Origin: Corallococcus caeni | GTDB lineage: Bacteria; Myxococcota; Myxococcia; Myxococcales; Myxococcaceae | Direction: 5' to 3' | Length of the DNA stretch: 64,000 nt | Assembly: GCF_036245865.1 (NCBI RefSeq) | Contig: NZ_BTTW01000002.1 | Coordinates: 1,364,001-1,428,000, forward strand | Shown: positions 38,465 to 46,476 of the stretch, in pieces | How positions within the stretch are numbered: the stretch's first letter is position 1 | Layout of the letters: every line of letters starts with the position of its first letter | Translations under genes and position numbers: made by a program | The notes under the pieces: generated by a model | What the model saw: the letters and a program-made list of their open reading frames with translations, nothing else | What the model was told of the DNA's origin: nothing | The model's database searches: none

Positions 38465-38877
38465 GGTGAGTCTCCTGTCCGAAGCGGAAGGCGTGATGCC
38501 TTCGACGGGGACAAGATGGCCGTGGCGACTCGCGCCGTGTAGACACCGCAACGCGAACACAAGGTCCACACCCGTGGACGAGGTGGCGAGCAAGGTCCAC
38601 CTCACGGACGAGCAACTGCGAAGCCCGCACGCGCAGGAAGCAGGCTTCACCTCGGAGCTGCGCGCCAGGCTCACGCCGCTCCACGGATGGCGGCTCGGGC
38701 TCCAGGAGGTGAGGGGGCTCCGACTGCCCTTCGTCCCGGAGCCTGAGCGCGCGGTCGATGCGCGCGGTGGCGCTGATGAGGCCCAGGTGGCTGAAGGCCT
38801 GGGGGAGGTTTCCCAGCTGCTCGCGCGTCACGTCCCCTGGGCATCACGTCCCGGCCGTGAGCCGCCAGACGCACTCC
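38465..38877. other. 413-bp mosaic stretch without an intact gene
   Basis: It holds a 142-bp copy of the GH15 3' end (38689-38830) and, before it on the plus strand, a short reading frame with natural-looking codon use (DEVASKVHLTDEQLRSPHAQ, 38575-38690) that is cut at the copy's edge. It looks like recombination debris. Confidence 0.5.
38689..38830 (-). repeat. Truncated copy of the GH15 gene 3' end
   Basis: Matches 29189-29330 base for base except three substitutions, in the same orientation and exactly 9,500 bp away. It encodes the GH15 C-terminal segment (REQLGNLPQAFSHLGLIS). No upstream GH15 sequence accompanies it, so it is a non-functional fragment. Confidence 0.9.
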
Positions 38878-39978
38878 CTACGTCGCGGAGGCCGGCGCTC
38901 CCGGCAGCGTGAACAGGAAGGTGCTGCCCTGGCCGGGCCCGCTCTCCGCCCAGATGCGGCCCCCGTGCGCCTCCACGATGCCCCGGGCGATATAGAGCCC
39001 GAGCCCCAGCCCTCGCCGGTCCTCGCCGCGGGCCTGCCAGAACCGGTTGAACACCACCTCCAGCTGGTGGCTCGGGATGCCGGGGCCGGTGTCCGTCACG
39101 GAGAAGCGGACGTCGGCGTCCACCGGCTCCACCCGCAGCAGGATCCGGCCACCCGCGGGCGTGAACTTGATGGCGTTGGACAGGAGGTTCGCGAGCACCT
39201 GGAGGACCCGATCATGGTCGAACTTCGCCATCAGCGTGTTCCCGCGCAGCTCCACGTCGAACCTGAGGCCCTGGGCGGAGGCCAGCGGCTGGAATGCCTC
39301 GACGGAGTCCCTCACCAGCGCGGTTGCGTCCTGCGGCGCGGGGGCGACGCGGATCCTCCCCGCCTCGATGCTGGCCACATCCACCAGGTCGCCAATCAGC
39401 CGGTTCATCCGCGCGGTGAAGCGCTGGATCTTCTCCGCGGCCTGGTTCGCCCGCTGGCCCGCCTCGTCCTCGCCAGCGCCTCGCTTGATCAGGGCCGCCT
39501 GCAACGCGATGCCCCCGAGCAGCGTGCGCAGGTCGTGGCTGACCATGCCCATGAACTGGTCCCGCGTGGCGAGCGCCTCGTCCGCGTACGCCCGCTCGCC
39601 CGACAGCCGCAGGTCGGTCTCCGCCCGCTCCAGGTGGAGGAGCGCCGCCAGGGCCAGCAGCCGCTCGTCGCGTTCGTCCTGCAGCTCCGCGTCCGCTGCG
39701 TCCCGCTCTCCCTGGAGGACCGTGTCCTCCTTGGCCCGCTCCCGGGTGAGGGTCTCCCGCGCCACGGGCGCCGCGTTGCGTCTCGTGTCCGCGGTGTCGC
39801 GGGCCGTCTGGAGGGCCTCGTCCGCCTGCCCCCGAGCCTTGTCGATCGCGGCGTCCGAGCCCTCTTCAATCGCCTGCTGCCGCTCGGCGTATTCCTGGTC
39901 CGACTTCTTCCGCTCCACGCGGAGGCCTTCGTCCGTTTGGGACCGCGGGGGCTTCGGTGCTGTGTCCTCGGTCGCCAT
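38878..39978 (-). CDS. Cytoplasmic histidine kinase with N-terminal coiled coil
   Basis: A 366-residue protein starting at ATG 39978 behind AGGGGG. Residues about 15-125 are a highly charged helix rich in Glu, Arg, Ala and Asp, almost surely a coiled coil. Then comes the dimerisation domain with the H-box MVSHDLRTLLGG (the usual Pro after Thr is Leu), the N-box LLSNAIKFTP, G1 TDTGPGIP and G2 RRGLGLGLYIARG. No membrane helix, receiver or sensor domain is visible, and no response regulator gene is adjacent, so its partner is unknown. 240 bases with no clear gene lie upstream. Confidence 0.88.
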   Translation of the reverse strand: MATEDTAPKPPRSQTDEGLRVERKKSDQEYAERQQAIEEGSDAAIDKARGQADEALQTARDTADTRRNAAPVARETLTRERAKEDTVLQGERDAADAELQDERDERLLALAALLHLERAETDLRLSGERAYADEALATRDQFMGMVSHDLRTLLGGIALQAALIKRGAGEDEAGQRANQAAEKIQRFTARMNRLIGDLVDVASIEAGRIRVAPAPQDATALVRDSVEAFQPLASAQGLRFDVELRGNTLMAKFDHDRVLQVLANLLSNAIKFTPAGGRILLRVEPVDADVRFSVTDTGPGIPSHQLEVVFNRFWQARGEDRRGLGLGLYIARGIVEAHGGRIWAESGPGQGSTFLFTLPGAPASAT

Positions 39979-40218
39979 GGGAACCCCCTGTGAAGTGCCA
40001 CTGAGAGTCAAGGTAGTCCCAATCCGCTCCGTCCGGGGCCCTGCGCGCCCGAGGTGCTGACCAGCGCTGCTCAGGCTGGCCGCTCGACGTGGCCGGGAGG
40101 TGGAGCCCTCCACCCTGTTCCGCGCGAAGGGCATGTTGGAGCCGGGGGGCCGCGATTCGACCGGGCCGGCCCGCGATGCCCTCCGCGAGCTGCTGGATTC
40201 AATCCGCTGAGCGCTGGC

Positions 40219-43200
40219 TCAGTTGCCGGCGTAGGCGGACATGTTGCTGCCCGGGTAGCCGCCGGTGCCGGACCAGGTGGAGGGCAGCGTCGTCAGGCCC
40301 GGCTGCACCTTGTAGGAGCCGGTGCCGCTGGTGTGGCGCCAGTAGATGTCGCCGGTGGGAGCGAGGACCGCCAGCCAGTACGTCGTGCCCGACGTCACCG
40401 CCTGTGACGTGATGGTGCAGCTGTTCCACGCGCCGGGTGTCACGGGCGTGACGGTGCAGGTGCGCAGCTGCGCGCCGGGCGTCCCGCTCCCATTCGCATA
40501 CAGGCCGAGCTGGAGCGTGGTGGCCGTCGTCTGTGCATCCACGTAGAGGCTCAGCCGCGTGACGTTGCCGGTGGCGCCCGCCGCGTAGCTGAACGCCGCC
40601 GCGACGCCGGCGTTCTCGAAGTCGGACGTCGTCAGCACGGTGCTGTTGCCGACGAGGGCGGTGGGCGCGGCGGAGGTCGTCGCGCTGGCGTTGGCCGTAT
40701 AGGCCGAGCTTCCCGCGGCGTTGGTCGCGCGGACCCGGTACCAATAGCGGGTGCTCGCGGCCCGGCCCGTGTCACTGAACGTCGTCACGTTGGCGCCCGG
40801 CGTCCCGACCTGGGCGAAGGTGCCCGGGGCCCCGGAGACGTCCGGCGCCCGCTCCACCAGGAAGCCGCTCTCGTTGGTCGAGGCATCGGTCCACGCCAGG
40901 TTGATCTGCCCCGACGACACCGCCGTCGCCGTCAGGCCCGTGGGCGCCGCGGGCGCGGTGGTGGCGCTGCTCACGTTGATGGACACCGTGGCGGAACTGG
41001 TGCTGGCGACGGGGTTGCCATTGTCCACGGCCACGGCACGCACCGTGTGGCTGCCCTGTGAGGGATTGCTCCAGGTGCAGCCGTAGGGGCTGGTGGTGCT
41101 GGAGCAGATGAGCGACGTGCCGTCCGCATAGAAGTCCACCCGCGCGATGCTCCGGCTGAAGCCCGCGCTGGCGGTCGCTGCCAGCGGCACGGAGGCCGGC
41201 GCGGTGTACGTGGCATTGGCGGCGGGGGAGGTGAGGCTCACCGTGGGCGGGTTGGACAGCGTGAGGGGCACCGCCGCGGAGGTGGTGGCCTGGAGCGTGT
41301 CGTCGGTGGCCTTCGCCGTCACGCTGTGCGCGCCGTCCTGGAGCGAGCTGACGCCGCAGCTCACGGACGTCGTGGTGGGCGCGTTCACCGTGCAGAGCAG
41401 CGTGGTGCCGTTGTCGAAGAACTCCACCTTCGTGAGCGTGCGGCCCGGGCCCGCCGTGGCGGTGGCCTGGAGGTTCAGGTTGGCGGGCGCGGTGAAGTTG
41501 GCGTTGGCGGCCGGCTGGGTGATGGACACCGTCGGCGCGGTGGAGCTGCCCGCGGAGAGGCCATACATGGAAGCGCTGGATGCGCCCGTGTACACGGTGG
41601 AGGTGCCGAACGTGGGGCCCGGCAGCGCGGAGAGGCCCGTCGGCGAGTAGCGCATGGAGCCGGTGGGCAGGTCCATGTAGCGGAACACGCCGCCCCCGTT
41701 CGCGCCCAGCAGCGCCAGCCAATAGACGGTGCCCGACGTGAGCGTCACCTGCGGTGCGGCGGTGCAGCCGTACCACTGCCCCGTCACCAGCGGCAGCGGA
41801 TCCACCACCGGGGTGGTGCAGGAGGAGAGCAGGGTGCCCGGAGCGCCCGAGGCATCACTGTAGACGCCAATGGACAGCGCTGCATTGGCATTGCCCGGCG
41901 CCGCGAAGACCTTGAGCGTCCCCAGCGTCCCGGTCGCGACGGCGGTGTACTGGAAGGCGTTCACCGAGCCGCCATTGTCGAAGTCGTTCTGCGTCCCCAC
42001 GGTGTCGACGCCCACCAGCCGCACGCCGCCCGCGGAGGCGCTCACCGTGAAGCTCACCGGAGCGGAGTTGGTGACGAGCGCAGGGCTGCCATTGTCCGTC
42101 GCGCGGGCGAAGACATTGGAGTACGTGCCGGCCGTCGCGTTCCACGTGCAGCCCGTGCCGGTCGTCGTGAAGCAGAGCGACGTGGTGCCCTGGAAGAACT
42201 CCACGCGCGTGAGGGTCCTCCCCGCGCCCGCGCTGGCCGAAGCATTGAGGGTCGTGCTCCCCGTGGGCAGCGTGGCGCCGGAGACGGGGCTCAGGATGCT
42301 GACCGTGGGCGGGCCGGCGACCGTGATGGCCACCGACGCGGAGCCGCTCTCGCCCAGGCTGTCCACCGCCTCCGCGCTCACGGTGTGGCTGCCATTGCCC
42401 AGGCTGCTCGTGGCCGTGCAGGTGACCGGGTTGGAGACGGGGGCGTTCACGGTGCAGAGCACGGTGGCGCCCGCGCGGAACGTGACGCTGGCAATCGTGC
42501 GGCCCGAGGTGGGCGTGGCCGTGGCGCCCAGGCTGAGCGTCGCGGGCGCGGTGAAGTTCTGACCGGCCAAGGGCGCGGTGATTGTTACGGCGGGGGCGGT
42601 GGGAGGCGCCCCGGAGATGACGATGACCCCGCTGGTCGAGTGGCGGATGCGGAGCGCGTTGTTGCCGGTGTCGAAGGTCCACCCGTCCGCGGCCAGGTCC
42701 GTGCGCTGCGACAGGGCGGTGCCGCCCGCCGTCACCGCCGAGGGGACGAAGGCGAGGCGCAGCACCTCCGTCGCGCTGGCGTCGTAGGTGGTGTAGCGGA
42801 CCTCGTTGCCGGGGCCGTAGGTGACGCTCTTCACGACGGAGGTGGAGCGCAGCAGGTGGTTCTGTCCGGCGGGCGCCCAGTCCGGCTGCGCGCCCATGCC
42901 GATGACGAAGTGGCGGATGAAGTCACCCCAGCCGTCCGTGAACCAGACGTTGTTGGGATACGGCCCGTCGATGGTGAGCCCGCTGTCGCGCACCATGTAC
43001 GTGGCCCAGTTGAACGCGCGGAAGGCCTTGTCCTTCGCCGCCGCGTCCCCGGTGAGCTCCGCGTAGCGCGCGTTCACGGCGGCGTAGCGCGCGGTGTGGC
43101 TGCCCATCTTGTAGTGGAAGGCGAACTGCTCCTTGATGGGACGCGCGCCGAACTCCAGCGTGTCCCCGAAGTTCGTCTCGATGAAGGCGATGATGTTCTG

Positions 43201-44352
43201 CACGTGCGCCTGCCAGTTGGGGTCCAGGCCGGGGTTGTCCATCAGGAACTTGGCCGTCTCCCCGGGGACCAGCTGGTTCAGGTTGTTGGTGGCGTCCGAG
43301 CCCACGTCCTCGAAGTACTGGGTCCAGTTCTGCGTCGCGATGGGGCCATTGCTGCCCAGCAGCCACGCGAGGACGGTGGCCTGGGTGCTCTGCCATTGGG
43401 CCAGCTGCGTGCCGCTGTAGCCGGGCGCGCCGTTCAGCGTCCCCGCCTGGCCCAGCTGGATGAGCTCCTGGAACAGCTTGAGGGGCTCCACGACGTTGGA
43501 CGCATAGTTGTCCACGATGTTCGCGCCGGTGCGCACGGCGTTGTCGGAGGCCCGCACGCGGTACGGCCAAGGCGAAACACTGGCGGTCGGGGTGCGCAGG
43601 TGGCTGGTGAGCTGGTTGGCCGCGTGGATGGCCATGTCGCGGTAGGCCGTGTTGCCATTGAACTTGAAGGCCTGGACGGCGGCCCACGCGAGCGCGCCCA
43701 CCTTCTCCGGCTGGAGGTAGCCCACGCCGTCGCCCACGCCCACCGAGGAGCCTGCCTGCGTGCCGGCGTACGTCAGCGTGCCGCTGGCGCCGCTCGCGTA
43801 GGGCACGTTCGACCAGTGGTCCCCCACGGCCGTCATGCCGTGCGCCAGGTGCCAGTCCAGCAGCGCCAGCGCGACGTTCCGCAGTCGCGGGTCATTCTTG
43901 TAGGGCGAGTACGCGAGGCCGGACTCGATGAGCATCGCGTTCAGGCCGGCGGGGTTGTGCGGCCAGCCCACCGGCTCACCGGCCGGAGAGCACCCGGGCG
44001 CCGTGCCGCTGCACAGATACGAGTGCGCGTAATAGGCGGGCCTGGCCACCGACGGGTTCGTGAGGTTGGACAGGTTGGGGAGCGCGAGCAGGTAGTTCTG
44101 GTTCAGCTCCAGCACGTAGTCATACGCGGCGGAGCTGCCCGGGGCCGTGGGCGGCGCCCAGGACAGCAGCTTCCCCGTGCCGTCGCACTGCGCGGCGTGC
44201 TGGTCGATGTTGCCTCCGCCGCTGCACGCGAGCGCCTGTCTCACGGTGGTGGGCTCGGGGGCGTCGGAAGGCGCGACACAGCGGGTGAGCAGGAGGAGCG
44301 TGAGTGCTCCGGTGAGGGAGCGGAGGATCCGCGCCGGGAGATGGGCATGCAT
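40219..44352 (-). CDS. Large secreted multidomain protein: helical enzyme-like domain plus Ig-like and FnIII modules
   Basis: A 1,377-residue exported protein; ATG 44352 gives an N-terminal signal with a possible lipobox (LLLLTRC). Residues about 35-580 are mostly helical with repeated aromatic helices (GALAWAAVQAFKFNGNTAY, YAAVNARYAELTGD), suggesting an alpha/alpha-toroid as in glycosidases or polysaccharide lyases. Then two bacterial Ig-like domains (585-780), a beta-sandwich (780-945), two more Ig-like domains, a fibronectin III domain (about 1140-1230) and a second copy of the beta-sandwich at the C-terminus (TSGTTYWLAVLAP against TSGTVYWLALLGA). The accessory domains probably bind carbohydrate or cell surfaces. 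No catalytic residues can be assigned. Confidence 0.78.
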   Translation of the reverse strand: MHAHLPARILRSLTGALTLLLLTRCVAPSDAPEPTTVRQALACSGGGNIDQHAAQCDGTGKLLSWAPPTAPGSSAAYDYVLELNQNYLLALPNLSNLTNPSVARPAYYAHSYLCSGTAPGCSPAGEPVGWPHNPAGLNAMLIESGLAYSPYKNDPRLRNVALALLDWHLAHGMTAVGDHWSNVPYASGASGTLTYAGTQAGSSVGVGDGVGYLQPEKVGALAWAAVQAFKFNGNTAYRDMAIHAANQLTSHLRTPTASVSPWPYRVRASDNAVRTGANIVDNYASNVVEPLKLFQELIQLGQAGTLNGAPGYSGTQLAQWQSTQATVLAWLLGSNGPIATQNWTQYFEDVGSDATNNLNQLVPGETAKFLMDNPGLDPNWQAHVQNIIAFIETNFGDTLEFGARPIKEQFAFHYKMGSHTARYAAVNARYAELTGDAAAKDKAFRAFNWATYMVRDSGLTIDGPYPNNVWFTDGWGDFIRHFVIGMGAQPDWAPAGQNHLLRSTSVVKSVTYGPGNEVRYTTYDASATEVLRLAFVPSAVTAGGTALSQRTDLAADGWTFDTGNNALRIRHSTSGVIVISGAPPTAPAVTITAPLAGQNFTAPATLSLGATATPTSGRTIASVTFRAGATVLCTVNAPVSNPVTCTATSSLGNGSHTVSAEAVDSLGESGSASVAITVAGPPTVSILSPVSGATLPTGSTTLNASASAGAGRTLTRVEFFQGTTSLCFTTTGTGCTWNATAGTYSNVFARATDNGSPALVTNSAPVSFTVSASAGGVRLVGVDTVGTQNDFDNGGSVNAFQYTAVATGTLGTLKVFAAPGNANAALSIGVYSDASGAPGTLLSSCTTPVVDPLPLVTGQWYGCTAAPQVTLTSGTVYWLALLGANGGGVFRYMDLPTGSMRYSPTGLSALPGPTFGTSTVYTGASSASMYGLSAGSSTAPTVSITQPAANANFTAPANLNLQATATAGPGRTLTKVEFFDNGTTLLCTVNAPTTTSVSCGVSSLQDGAHSVTAKATDDTLQATTSAAVPLTLSNPPTVSLTSPAANATYTAPASVPLAATASAGFSRSIARVDFYADGTSLICSSTTSPYGCTWSNPSQGSHTVRAVAVDNGNPVASTSSATVSINVSSATTAPAAPTGLTATAVSSGQINLAWTDASTNESGFLVERAPDVSGAPGTFAQVGTPGANVTTFSDTGRAASTRYWYRVRATNAAGSSAYTANASATTSAAPTALVGNSTVLTTSDFENAGVAAAFSYAAGATGNVTRLSLYVDAQTTATTLQLGLYANGSGTPGAQLRTCTVTPVTPGAWNSCTITSQAVTSGTTYWLAVLAPTGDIYWRHTSGTGSYKVQPGLTTLPSTWSGTGGYPGSNMSAYAGN

Positions 44353-44660
44353 GGGGTGGGGTGTCCTTGGAGGGGGCGCACAAAACAGCACCGGCCCTGG
44401 AGATTGCTCTCTCCAGGGCCGGTCCATTATCGCCCGTGCCCGGTCGCCGGTTGCGTCACAGCTCCGGCAGCCGTCAGATACGCCAGCCCCTTCAAGCCTG
44501 CCCACACCAGTCGCACGCGAACACCTCCAGTTGAAATCCCTGCCATTGATTACCCATGACGTCACGCCGCCAGGAACAACCGTACCGTCGGGCAATGGAT
44601 GGGCATACGGAGAGTGTGTTTTTCCTTTCACTGCCACAGGCGCATGAGAGGAATATCCAG
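44353..44660. other. 308-bp divergent intergenic region
   Basis: It contains the promoters of the large Ig/FnIII gene and of the aerolysin-like gene, plus a strong inverted repeat described separately. TTTTTCCTTTCACTG at about 44620-44635 is unusually T-rich. No riboswitch class could be assigned. Confidence 0.5.
44390..44423 (-). terminator. Strong stem-loop in the leader of the Ig/FnIII gene (attenuator candidate)
   Basis: ACCGGCCCTGGAGA and TCTCCAGGGCCGGT form a perfect 14-bp stem with a 6-base loop. On the minus strand it is followed within three bases by TGTTTTG, like an intrinsic terminator, yet it sits 38 bases upstream of the 44352 start codon with no minus-strand gene before it. Confidence 0.55.
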
Positions 44661-45950
44661 ATGCCAGAGATTTCGAAGCTTCCCGCTCCGGGGCCCACGC
44701 CTCCCAACCAGCCGTCCAACACCGTCAGGCTCTTCCAGGACGCGAGCTGGTCGAGTTCGTCCTACCTGCTCAACGTCAATGACTACACGAAGGACAAGCG
44801 CCACTCCATCTCCGGGACGAGCATCCAGGACAAGGCGACCTGGATTGCGTTCAACCTCCCGGTGGGGACCGTGGTGACGATGATGGACAACTTCGTCGCG
44901 CCGGCCGACGGCAACGTCTACAACCTCAAGGGCTGCGGCAGGGTGGTCGACCTCGTGGGAACGGGCAAGACCGAGGCCGTGGCCCTCTCGCTGGTCAACA
45001 TGAATGACTGCATTTCGGCGTGGTTCTGGCACACGCCCGACCTGAACCTCGGAGGCGTCGAGCTCTACCAGGATGCCGACTTCAAGGGGAACCGCACGGT
45101 CCTGTTCCTCTCGGAGTGGAACGCGAGACAGATCCACTCGCTGTCGGGCTGGTACATCCACGACAGCGCGAGCTCCGCTCGCTGGCCGTCGCTGTATGAC
45201 GCACAGACGGTCTCGTTGTTCGCCAATGCTGACGGTTCGGGGGTGAGCTACGAGAACATCAAGGCCTGGGGCAGCTTCTCGCAGCTGAGTAATTTCAAGG
45301 AGGCGGGCTTCAACGACGCCCTCTCCAGCTTCTCCTGGAACAACCTCATCCCGAAGCAGGAGGTCATCGCCCCGGTCATCGTCACGGTCCCGAACAGTGG
45401 CGGGAAGACCCTGTCGACGCAGACGACCGCGACGAACAACAGCCCCGAGGTGCAAACACAAACCATCACGCTCACCAATACGACCGAGCAGACGACGTCG
45501 GTGACGGTCACCAACCAGTACACCGCGGGCATGGAGCTGGGTTATTCGCTCTCGGCCAAGGCGGGTATCGGAGTGGGTGAGGTGACCCAGGAATGGACGC
45601 TCAAGCTCAGCTTCAGCTACTCGCGCACTGACAGCTCGACGCTGACCAAGACGCAAACCACGGCGCTCTCGATCTCGCAGGTGTTCAACGTGCCTCCCTA
45701 CAGCATCGCCCAGGCGACGCTCTGGGTGCAGATGGGGCTGCTCCCCCCGAACACGACCTACAGAACCACGGCCGAGCGTTGGTACGACGCCGACCTCAAG
45801 GGAAGCACGTACGACCCCGCGAACGGCTGGTGGAGGCGGACGGAGTTCATCACCCTGCAGATGGGTGGCACCCTGGCCGTGAACTCGAACCTGGTCGTCG
45901 AGACGTCGTCGATTCCCCAGGGCGCCGATGCATTGGCAGCCAGCGCCTAG
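44661..45950 (+). CDS. Beta-gamma-crystallin/aerolysin-like fusion, candidate pore-forming toxin
   Basis: A 429-residue protein. Residues about 20-230 contain beta-gamma-crystallin-type motifs (RLFQDASWSSSSYLLNV; VELYQDADFKGNRTVLFL followed by SLSGWYIHD). Residues 235-415 show the aerolysin-fold signature: long Ser/Thr-rich alternating strands (TLSTQTTATNNSPEVQTQTI, TNTTEQTTSVTVTNQYT) flanking a small amphipathic loop (AGMELGYSLSAKAGIGVGEV) and a return strand (LKLSFSYSRTDSSTLTKTQT). This is the plan of beta-barrel pore-formers, and the same two-domain fusion is known from animal beta-gamma-CAT-like proteins. AGAGGA precedes ATG 44661. There is no signal peptide, so release would need lysis, vesicles or another secretion route. 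Confidence 0.8.
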   Translation: MPEISKLPAPGPTPPNQPSNTVRLFQDASWSSSSYLLNVNDYTKDKRHSISGTSIQDKATWIAFNLPVGTVVTMMDNFVAPADGNVYNLKGCGRVVDLVGTGKTEAVALSLVNMNDCISAWFWHTPDLNLGGVELYQDADFKGNRTVLFLSEWNARQIHSLSGWYIHDSASSARWPSLYDAQTVSLFANADGSGVSYENIKAWGSFSQLSNFKEAGFNDALSSFSWNNLIPKQEVIAPVIVTVPNSGGKTLSTQTTATNNSPEVQTQTITLTNTTEQTTSVTVTNQYTAGMELGYSLSAKAGIGVGEVTQEWTLKLSFSYSRTDSSTLTKTQTTALSISQVFNVPPYSIAQATLWVQMGLLPPNTTYRTTAERWYDADLKGSTYDPANGWWRRTEFITLQMGGTLAVNSNLVVETSSIPQGADALAASA

Positions 45951-46055
45951 CCCCCTCTCACACCGTGGAGAGTTCCCAGGTGGCCTCGAGTCCACCCGGG
46001 AGCCCCTGCGTGCGCGCCTTCTTCGACAAGCACGACGCGCTACGAGAAGCGCGCC

Positions 46056-46410
46056 GTGGCGAACCAGACTGAAGCGATGTGGAGCCGATGCCTGGAGACC
46101 GGACCGCTCCACGCGCTCGCGCACGCGCCCGCACGGGGCCTCGTCGCCGTGGGCGGAAGCAACGGCGCCGTGCACCTGCTCGACAGCCTCACGCTCGACG
46201 TCCGCGCCCTCTTCCACCTGGGCATGGCCACCGCGCGCCCGGAGTCGCTCGGCATCGTGCGGAAGCGCCCGTCGAACACCCTCCGGGCGCTGGCCTGGCA
46301 CCCCGACGGAGAGCACCTCCTCTGCGGGTCCTGGGACTTCGTGGCCCGCATGTTCCACAGCCGCACTGGCGGTCGCTGCTCGAAGGTCGCGCTGGGTGAG
46401 TGGGGCGCAC
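46056..46410 (+). pseudogene. WD40-repeat protein fragment
   Basis: From a GTG at 46056 the frame reads as two WD-type beta-propeller blades (LHALAHAPARGLVAVGGSNG, then LRALAWHPDGEHLLCGSWDF) for about 110 residues and then loses sense where it enters the antisense of the next gene's 3' end. A WD40 protein needs several more blades, so this is a truncated remnant. The frame remains open further only because the opposite strand is GC-rich coding DNA. Confidence 0.6.
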
Positions 46411-46436
46411 CCGGGCACGGCACGGCACGTCCCCGG

Positions 46437-46476
46437 GGCCCCCGCTCGGATGCGGGAGCCCCGAGGCGCGGGGGCC
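46437..46476 (-). terminator. Stem-loop at the end of the DNRLRE lipoprotein gene
   Basis: GGCCCCCGC and GCGGGGGCC pair across a loop that itself contains CTCGG...CCCGAG. The stem ends at the stop codon of the minus-strand gene. Confidence 0.45.

Noticed and set aside
29176..38830. Composite transposon bounded by the GH15 repeats
   Set aside because: No transposase, integrase or terminal inverted repeats occur inside or at the ends.
37953..38831. N-terminal extension of the hybrid kinase to a 1,982-residue protein
   Set aside because: The extra residues cover the antisense-frame translation of the GST-like gene and the GH15 fragment; the kinase fold and ribosome site start at 37952.
40080..40210. 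Short plus-strand frame ending LRELLDSIR
   Set aside because: It has natural-looking codons but no ribosome site or recognisable domain and is under 45 codons; too little to call a gene.
41326..44559. 1,077-codon plus-strand frame opposite the Ig/FnIII gene
   Set aside because: Low-complexity Arg/Gly/Ala translation; the minus-strand product has clear domains and a signal peptide.
44424..44560. c-di-GMP (GEMM) riboswitch upstream of the Ig/FnIII gene
   Set aside because: A GTGACGCAA stretch on the minus strand recalls part of the motif, but the receptor helices and the conserved AAAGCC core are missing.
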